From assembly GCA_947561395.2 (NCBI GenBank), contig OX387185.1:38048213-38112212 (forward strand): a stretch of DNA of 64,000 nt, written 5' to 3'. The notes under the pieces are model-generated. The model had not been told where the DNA came from and searched no databases. It saw only the letters and a list, made by a program, of their open reading frames with translations. Position numbers and translations under genes: made by a program. Below are positions 57,385 through 64,000 of this stretch, in pieces; the first letter of the stretch is position 1, and the number at the start of each line of letters is the position of its first letter. The DNA is from Buxus sempervirens. Its lineage: Eukaryota > Streptophyta > Magnoliopsida > Buxales > Buxaceae.

Positions 57385-59798
57385 TGTGAGACATGGATTC
57401 GTCATCTCGGATGACTTCCGATTATCGTCACGCGGGGATCGATAAAAATAAGAGTCGCCACCATCCATTTTAAGGTGTGAATGGACACCAAAGGGTTCAT
57501 AAATGTCAAATAGAGCCAAAGTAGCTCTAATACAAGGAAAATCCAGAGATTGGGTACGGGGAATTATTTATGAGCGGGGGAAGGTGTTAGGCACCCCCAC
57601 TCATCCGTCTAAGACGGTTACCATATGCTTGCTCATGCTAAGAATTATTTTTCTAACAAAATGGGCAAAAGGATGCTTACAACAAGCACCATGTATGTGA
57701 TCATTCCACATGAGAAGTCTAATGAACTTAGGCTCTCTTTGTGGATTCATCACTTCTAAAACCTCACGAGTGAAGGAAAATCAAAGTAAAATTGAAGAAA
57801 ATCAAGCCAAGGCAAATCTGGAGAAATTGGTCAAAAGAGCTTGAAAACTTTGATAAACCATAACTCATTCAATTTAAATCCAAATCAAATGAAACCATAG
57901 CCATTTGAAAACTGATACATATTAGAATATACAGTAGAAAATTCAGCTCAATCCGATTCAAAACAAAAGAGAAATCCACATATGAAATTTGCTGTTATAA
58001 CTCAGAAAAAGCGTTAAGTAGGCATTTTCAAAGCTCTATTCGTGGAGTTTGGCTCAATAAAAATCCATGAAAATTGGTATGGAGGAAGTATGTAGTGCCA
58101 TCTTTCCAAAGAAAAAGACCTCACACCAATCTCTATCCGGATGTGACTTGTGTGCTCTCTTGAACAGGCCTAGAAGACCACAGATGAGCTCTGGACCATG
58201 CCAGCGAGCACCTCTGAGTCAACTGAGTACCCAAGGCACAAAACAGATTGAAATCTGCTGAAATCAGTTGGAAATGAAAATAGACTTCTCAAAGAAAACT
58301 CAGAAACTGGAATCATAGGAAACGGATTAAAACTGAGCAAATAGTGCACCATCAAAGCGGCAAGTTCAGCAATCTGGGCTGAACTGTCTTACAAACTTTG
58401 AAGAGATGGTACCAAAAATTGGCTACATGGAAGTGGACGAAAATTTCCAGATATTAAGTAGACACATCCATCTATCACATGTCTTTGGAAACACTCAAAA
58501 ATTCATCCGGAGGATGAAGTTATGAGTCTTCCAAGACAGGCCACAGATCTGTCCTGTTTTGAGGTTTTTTGAAGAGGAAACATGGAAACCAGTGCATGTG
58601 TGCATGTCGATTCGACCAAAACCTCAAAATCAATAAAAAACCCTCTCATGAAGTCCTAAAAAACTCATTCTAAGGCCAATGATCTCAGATTTTCCATATT
58701 TACATGGAAATCCAAGATCTAGCCTATTTTGATAAAAAATGGTGGAAAGTGGGTGTGAAGATGTGGAAAATCACATTTTTATGAGAAAGTTGGAATCCAT
58801 GGCTATTGAGAGCATGGATTCACATCTTCTCCAAATACAAAATAACTCAGAGAAGCATTCAAGGGTTCAAAATAACCATATAGCATGCTTTTCATCATTT
58901 GAGGGTTCTAAACCTAGAGGATCCATTCCACCTTCCTTTTCCCCAGGCTCTCTCTTCACGTTTTATGGTTAGAGAGGATTCCCAGGTACTTTAGAAGGGG
59001 TTTGGGGTTACAAAAATGCACAAAAGCCTTACACTACAGAAAGGTAGAAGATGAGAGATTGCTGGAATGTAAAAGGGAAGACTGGAAATGAAAGAGAGCT
59101 TTACCTTGGTAGCTTGAGCCTTCAGTAGACAATCCAGCAGAGCTTCTCCTTTTTCTTGCAGAGCTTCTAAGCTTCAAATTGTCAGCCATTTGCAAGAGGA
59201 GGACCCCTCTATTTATAGGGCAAGTCAAGGGTAGAAGAGTCCCAAGGGTAGGCCAAAAGGGCCTTCTAGATTATTCCAATTCTCCTCCAAGGCTTGAATT
59301 GGAGTAATTCAGCAAGTTTCGGAGGGTGAAATAGGGAGTTCAAGTCCCTAAGAGAGAGGTAATATGCGTAAATAAGGCTCAGGGATCGAGCAATTTCGCA
59401 AATCCCCGAAACAGCCAAAACCGTATACTCAGTGCGGTTTCTACACAACCGCCACTCAAAGTGCGGTTCCTGTACAAATTTGACCAAACCGTATATACAG
59501 GGCGGTTCAATTCAGTTATGCTTTAATTGATTGCTGTCCACGCGGCTTAACGGCCGAAGCTTCGCGAAGCCACGTGGCCGCCAGCACAACAAGCATAGAC
59601 CTAAACCGTGCTGTGTGTGCGGTTGCAACCGCACATACAGAGCGGTTGAAACCGAGATTATAAAAACCGCATATTCAGTACGGTTGGCACTAATTCCTAA
59701 AGTTTTTGAAAGTTTGACATATGTCAAGGCTCAAATAAGACATTTAAAGCCCATCTTAGTTAATCTCTTATATTGGGGTGCAATTTGGGGTGTCTACA
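57385..59798 (-). mobile_element. 3' LTR of a Tat-2 element
   Basis: On the minus strand it starts TGTAGACACC at 59798, right after a polypurine tract, and ends TGTCTCACA at 57385. Length 2414 bp. TATA box on the minus strand at 59210-59217; splice donor at 59096-59104. The element body extends rightward past the window edge, so its other duplication copy cannot be checked. Confidence 0.9.
59419..59685. repeat. Palindromic AACCG/GCGGTT boxes in the Tat-2 3' LTR
   Basis: Boxes start at 59419, 59447, 59487, 59604, 59627 and 59665. The first step is 28 bp; later steps are less regular. They lie upstream of the TATA box in element orientation. Confidence 0.75.
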
Positions 59799-59813
59799 AC
59801 TGCCCCCTCTTCG
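59799..59813 (-). promoter_or_regulatory. Polypurine tract of the Tat-2 element
   Basis: The minus strand reads GCGAAGAGGGGGCAGT next to the LTR start. Confidence 0.8.
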
Positions 59814-61700
59814 CTGGAATTGGAATCAATTGACAGCGGAGAGCAAAAGACCCGCAAATTGCACCTCTCAGGATCATGTCCATTCGATTATGAGCTGCAA
59901 GAACTCCAATATGGTTTTTGAAAAAGAATTTGTTTAAAGGATTTGATGAAAAGTCCCTAACCTTAAGGGTCAAATCCTCTCCTCGCCTCTCACAGAGCAC
60001 TCGTGGCTATGAAGTGAGATTTGAGCAAATTTTAAAAGCAAAAGTTGATAGGGTGGTGTTTCTTGCAATTCACAACTGCCCTGGACATAGATCTTTTGAG
60101 AGAGATTGAAAAAAGTTTTGAAAATTCATTTTTGGGTGCCAACCGTACTGAACATGCGGTTTTTAGCATTTTCAATTTCAACCGTGCTATATGTGCGGTT
60201 TTAGGTACTTGCAATACTAACTGTTCTGTATGTGCGGTTTTCTAGGTTTCATAAAATCGAGACCGCGACCGCGCCTGGCTTCATTTCTCTTGCAAAAACC
60301 CTTGAATATCGGAGCTTACCCTTTCTTCTCGCGACCGCGCCTTCTCTCCGGTCCTCGATTCTTTCTTCTCAGGTGCCGTCACCTCCTCCGGCGAACTCTT
60401 CTTTTTCCGGTGACATTGCTTTTCTGGTGATTCTTCTATTCTCTTCCGGTGACCCGAACCCTTTCGAGTGATCGGCGATCCCTGTGGTGATTGTGGCTTC
60501 CGGCGAACATTTCATACTGTCCTCTGGTCCGCGCCTGCTCGACCGCCATTTCAATCGACCATCCTCGAAGTTCTTGGTGAGGTCAAGTTCCAAACTTCTT
60601 CTACAACCATATTTTCGACCAAAACAGGTAGGTGGCCGAATCTGGATTTCTCTTGGAATCTCTCCATCCGAAAAATCTGGGCATATATGAGCTTGTTTTA
60701 GGCACGATCTTGATTCTTTGCCCTTGATTGAAATAGTGTTGGTTGTTTTGGTTGGCAATGGGATAAAATCCCCATTTTGTATGTGCCCATTGCTTGTATT
60801 GACCTGAACCATGTAGTGCTTGGATTTTCAGCATGATTTTGGTTTCCTGCTCACATTCTGATTATTTCTCTTTAACTTTTGCCTGTGAACATGTATTTAA
60901 GCGCCTACATATGGACCGATGTCCGGATTAGCACTAGATTTCCTTTGTTATTGTGCCTTGATTTGCCACATTTGACTTGGTTGGTTCTCTTTGATCATGT
61001 TAGCACCCTGTTTTGATCCGAATGCATTTGCTTTAAGCTTTTGCTTCGATGGCAGTGTGACCTCTTTGTTCTGATCCCTTGAGTATTTGGTGTGTTCAGT
61101 CATAACATGCTTCTGAATACTAGCTATTTTATGCACCTGTTCTGACTTATTGCCAAGGTTTTATTGGTTCTGCTCTGTCAATATTTAATTTGATCTGAAC
61201 ACTCGGATGAACAGGATTGAACCTAGTTTGACACCTCCAGTTAGCTAGGGTCCTGTCTTGACTGTCCTTCCTACTGTCTTTCCTCTGTAAACCTGAAAAG
61301 TAAAACACATTTACAGTTTAGGGCTTTAAACAATTTGTAAACTTCTCAGAATCCTAAAATTGGAAATGAATTGAAAATTCTAAATAGCCTGCTTTAAAAA
61401 ACCCCCCTTTTTTTTTCTTTTTCTTTTTTTTTTTTTGTTTATAAGAAAGATATATAGGAGAGATTTTTTTCTTATATATAGTTCTTATATATAACAGAAA
61501 TAATAAAGAAGTTAGTAAAGAATCAAATCCTGATTTGGCGGGGCACTTTTTGAAGTGCTTCTTCCGATCTCCATTTCTTTTCCTGTAAACAAAACAAACT
61601 TGATTAATCCATGGCCATACTGAAGAAATCATGAATAAAATCTACTGGCTTTAAGTGTTAAAAAAAATAATGAATTTCTCCCTGCACTCTGATCCTGTAG
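59814..61700 (+). promoter_or_regulatory. Tat-2 3' noncoding region; probable promoter and 5' UTR of the antisense gene
   Basis: No convincing ORF. On the plus strand: palindromic boxes (60142-60240), a TATA-like CATAAAAT at about 60248, a C/T-rich leader, a donor CAG/GTAGGT at 60625-60632, and an acceptor TGTAG ending at 61700 directly before the start codon. A 5' UTR intron of about 1.07 kb is therefore likely. Confidence 0.5.
60142..60240. repeat. Three palindromic boxes upstream of the antisense gene
   Basis: Boxes of 21 bp start at 60142, 60181 and 60220 with constant 39-bp steps. Right arms are all GCGGTT; left arms are AACCG, AACCG and AACTG. Confidence 0.8.
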
Positions 61701-63560
61701 ATGGCCCGTACACGTCGCGCTTCTCGGGGTCCCGCAGATGAGCCTTCATCTTCGAGGGTTCGGAGGGACCCGGCCGATGTGGCATCTTCTTCTAGGGCCA
61801 AGCCGGACCCTGAGCCTTCTTCTCCTAGTGGTCTGGAGCTTTCCGATTCAGACTCTGGAGCGTCTGGGGATTCGCTGGAGTCGATCCCAGAGGTATTCCC
61901 TTTCCTCTTTTTTTTTTTTCTTTGCTTTGCTTAACCTCTTTTTTTTTTTTTTTTTTTTTCTTCTTTTCTTCTCTTTTTTTTTTCTTTTTCAGTTCTTTGC
62001 TCGGGTCTATGTGGCCCACTTTCGCCCTACCTCCACCTTGTCTGAGGGGACGTTTCCCTTGGCCCGTCGGTGGAATCAGATTAGGCGTGACTCAGAGAAG
62101 AGTCGCCCTAGGTCGGCCAGGGCTCACCTGGATAGGACCTTCAGGAGAGAGGTAAGCACTTTCTCCATCTCTCTTTTCTCATTTCCTTTTCTCCTTTTTA
62201 TCAGATTCTGATATTCTTCTTTGTTTACCCTCAGCTATCTGTTCCCCGTCTTGACGGCCTGCATGACGAGTTGGCTTTTCAGCCTTTTGTGGACGACGCT
62301 TTCGCCCTGGATCAGCGGCGCCAGAGGTACCCATTCTTTATTGGGCAGTTGGGCAGTATATGGTACCTCGGGGAGCGCTTCTTCTTCCAGCATACTGGCG
62401 AGCCCCGGATCCCAGCGGCTCCTCCAGCTACAGCCCCTTTCATCCCTCCTGGTCCATTCGACCCTGCCCACTTCGGCGAGTGGGAGGCAGGAGATGGCCT
62501 TTTAGTCGATGGTGACTATGATGTCTGGTTCGGGCAGGTCTCAGTGGGTTGTCTGATGCAGCCCATGCCCGTTCGAGGTGGAGTTACTGAGATAGGAGGG
62601 GTAGTGATCCGCCTCTATGATACCACGGTATGAACCTCCTTTTCTTGTAAATTCTTCTAGTCTTCCTTTCTTATTTACTGATATCTTTTCTCTTCTTATC
62701 TTATTTCAGGAGGCACAGCTAGAGGAGGTCCGGGCTAGATATGCGGATCTGGAGCGCCAGCTGGCTGCGAGAGATGCCGCTATTGCTGAGAGCGACGTCA
62801 TCATCACTGGGCAGGCCGCTCTTATTGCTGACTTGCGGGCCCAGTTGGCCAGTGCTCAGGGCCAGGCGGGGCCTTCCGGAGCTCAGGTCTGTCTTCTTCA
62901 GTTTCTTGTATTTTTTCCTTTATCTTTCCTGCTTCTGATCAGTCTGTCTTTGTCTTCCAGGAGGATGTGGTGCCTTCACCATCCAGCTCTCGCACTCTAT
63001 CTTTTTCCTTAGGAGCTACAGAGATCCCAGAGAGAGAGAGCGAGATGGCGGCCAAGGCTACCTCTGCTGCAGCAGTTCCTGAGTCATCTGAGATACCAGA
63101 GGCCGTGCCTGTATCTGAGACTGCTCCTGCATCTGAGCCAGAGACTGCTCCTGAGACAGCGGATGATGACTCAGAGGCTCCTGCGGTTCCCGAGGCGGCC
63201 GAGCCCGTGAGAGAGGAGGGGATGCCAGATGTAGCTGATCCAGAGGCGACCGAGCCTATGAGAGAGGAGGATGTTCCTGGCGTAGCTGAGCTAGCAAATC
63301 CATCTCCTCCTGCCGAGGACTCTCGGGTTCTGGAGCTGGTCCCTTTGGCGACGGACACTACAGTTTCCTGTTTCATGGACCTGAGCCGGGAGGATCCAGT
63401 TCCAGTTCCAGACCCTTCTACCGATCCGGTGCCTTCTGCAGACCCAGAGCCTCTTGCTGGTCCATCCTTGCTTGGCGAGCCTTCTTCTCCCGCTAGCCAG
63501 CGCTTCTCAGATCACTTTTTCATCCAGCAGCGACGGCGAGGTAGAGGCGATAGGGATTGA
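61701..63560 (+). CDS. Five-exon gene antisense in the 3' region of the Tat-2 element, unknown function
   Basis: Exons 61701-61892, 61993-62151, 62235-62627, 62710-62886 and 62961-63560. Every intron is GT-AG and phase 0, and every exon is a multiple of three, giving 505 residues with no stop. Exon 1 is basic and serine-rich (MARTRRASRGPADEPSSS), nuclear-signal-like. Exons 2-3 form a compact domain (ARVYVAHFRPTSTLSEGTF, YPFFIGQLGSIWYLGERFFF). Exon 4 is an alanine/arginine-rich coiled coil (YADLERQLAARDAAIAESD). Exon 5 is a long acidic P/E/A-rich tail. Tat elements are known to carry extra, sometimes antisense, ORFs near the 3' LTR. I do not recognise the domain; a plant mobile domain relative or a captured host gene are possibilities. 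The clean splicing frame suggests recent selection or recent insertion. Confidence 0.8.
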
Positions 63561-64000
63561 CCTGTTAGAGATAGGTCTAGATTAGGATTTTATTTGACAT
63601 TTGTATATAAACATGATGTATCCATTGGCAGTTTATATGAAAAGAGAAGATTTTTGGTTTTGTTTCTTTTTTGTAGATTTTTTTTTTGTTTATTTGTGTA
63701 TGTTTGTCATGTTACAATTGTTATACAGGTAACAAGTTTTCTGGGGAACATGACTTATTAAAAGAAAGGAGAAAAAACCTTTTTTGTGCAAAAACCGTAC
63801 ATTCAGGGCGGTTATACAAGAACCGTACTTATTCCGCGGTTTTTTAAACCTTGCGGGAATGCAACCGCATATTGAGTGCGGTTCAGGCACAACCGTTCTG
63901 TGTATGCGGTTTTTGCCCTTAGGTTATTTTAAAACCGCGAATTGCTGGCAGGACGTCATTTTGACGTATTGCTTAGGTCAGAAACCCCCTGTTTCGGTGA
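63561..64000. other. Region downstream of the antisense gene, Tat-2 internal
   Basis: T-rich 3' flank with no ORF, then a palindrome array. The Tat-2 pol genes would be expected beyond the right edge. Confidence 0.5.
63793..63911. repeat. Four palindromic boxes downstream of the antisense gene
   Basis: All four fit AACCG-N10-GCGGTT exactly (21 bp) and start at 63793, 63821, 63863 and 63891; steps are 28, 42 and 28. Confidence 0.85.

Noticed and set aside
61354..61632. Minus-strand ORF with a polylysine stretch
   Set aside because: The lysines come from a T-rich tract in the probable 5' UTR intron of the antisense gene; no domain is present.

Overview
This window is plant nuclear DNA from a large, retrotransposon-rich genome. 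The evidence is Tat- and Tekay-lineage Ty3/gypsy elements, a Cassandra TRIM with a 5S rRNA-like promoter in its LTRs, L1 LINEs with an RNase H domain, a PIF/Harbinger transposon and GT-AG introns. I cannot name the species. No ordinary single-copy host gene was found, apart from one captured PPR fragment. The best-preserved coding units are a 1586-codon Tekay gag-pol and a five-exon gene lying antisense in a Tat element.

Layout. 1-9359: 5' part of a minus-strand Tat element (family Tat-1): pol reaching the window edge, a reduced gag, a 16-unit tandem repeat, a primer binding site, and a 5' LTR that holds a Tekay solo LTR. 9360-34010: an older minus-strand LTR element holding a Tat-3 solo LTR (10554-13266) and a Harbinger transposon (14589-33919). 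The Harbinger element holds a Tat-2 solo LTR (17526-31576). That LTR holds an L1 LINE (19336-30950), which holds a second Tat-3 LTR (21867-27508), which holds a Tekay solo LTR (23475-26699). Most of these layers are confirmed by target-site duplications. 34011-43441: a 5'-truncated LINE, an LTR-like fragment and another Tekay solo LTR in otherwise featureless DNA. 43447-52302: a chimera in which Cassandra LTRs flank a Tekay gag-pol and one Tekay LTR. 53043-54685: a Tat-1 solo LTR. 55781-57384: decayed Ty1/copia pol. 57385-64000: the 3' end of a minus-strand Tat-2 element with a spliced plus-strand gene.

Two kinds of unexplained structure stand out. (1) All three Tat families carry 21-bp imperfect palindromes (half sites CCGTA/TACGG, or AACCG/GCGGTT), often phased at exactly 28 bp. 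They lie upstream of LTR TATA boxes, in the LTR downstream region, in the 5' UTR, and on both sides of the antisense gene. (2) The Tekay LTRs carry arrays of small hairpins in which the loop is constant and the stems differ from unit to unit but stay complementary. Loop sequences differ between LTR copies. A second GC-rich hairpin block, different in each copy, lies elsewhere in the same LTRs.

All calls were made by eye from sequence. Identity figures are manual counts and no database search was run.
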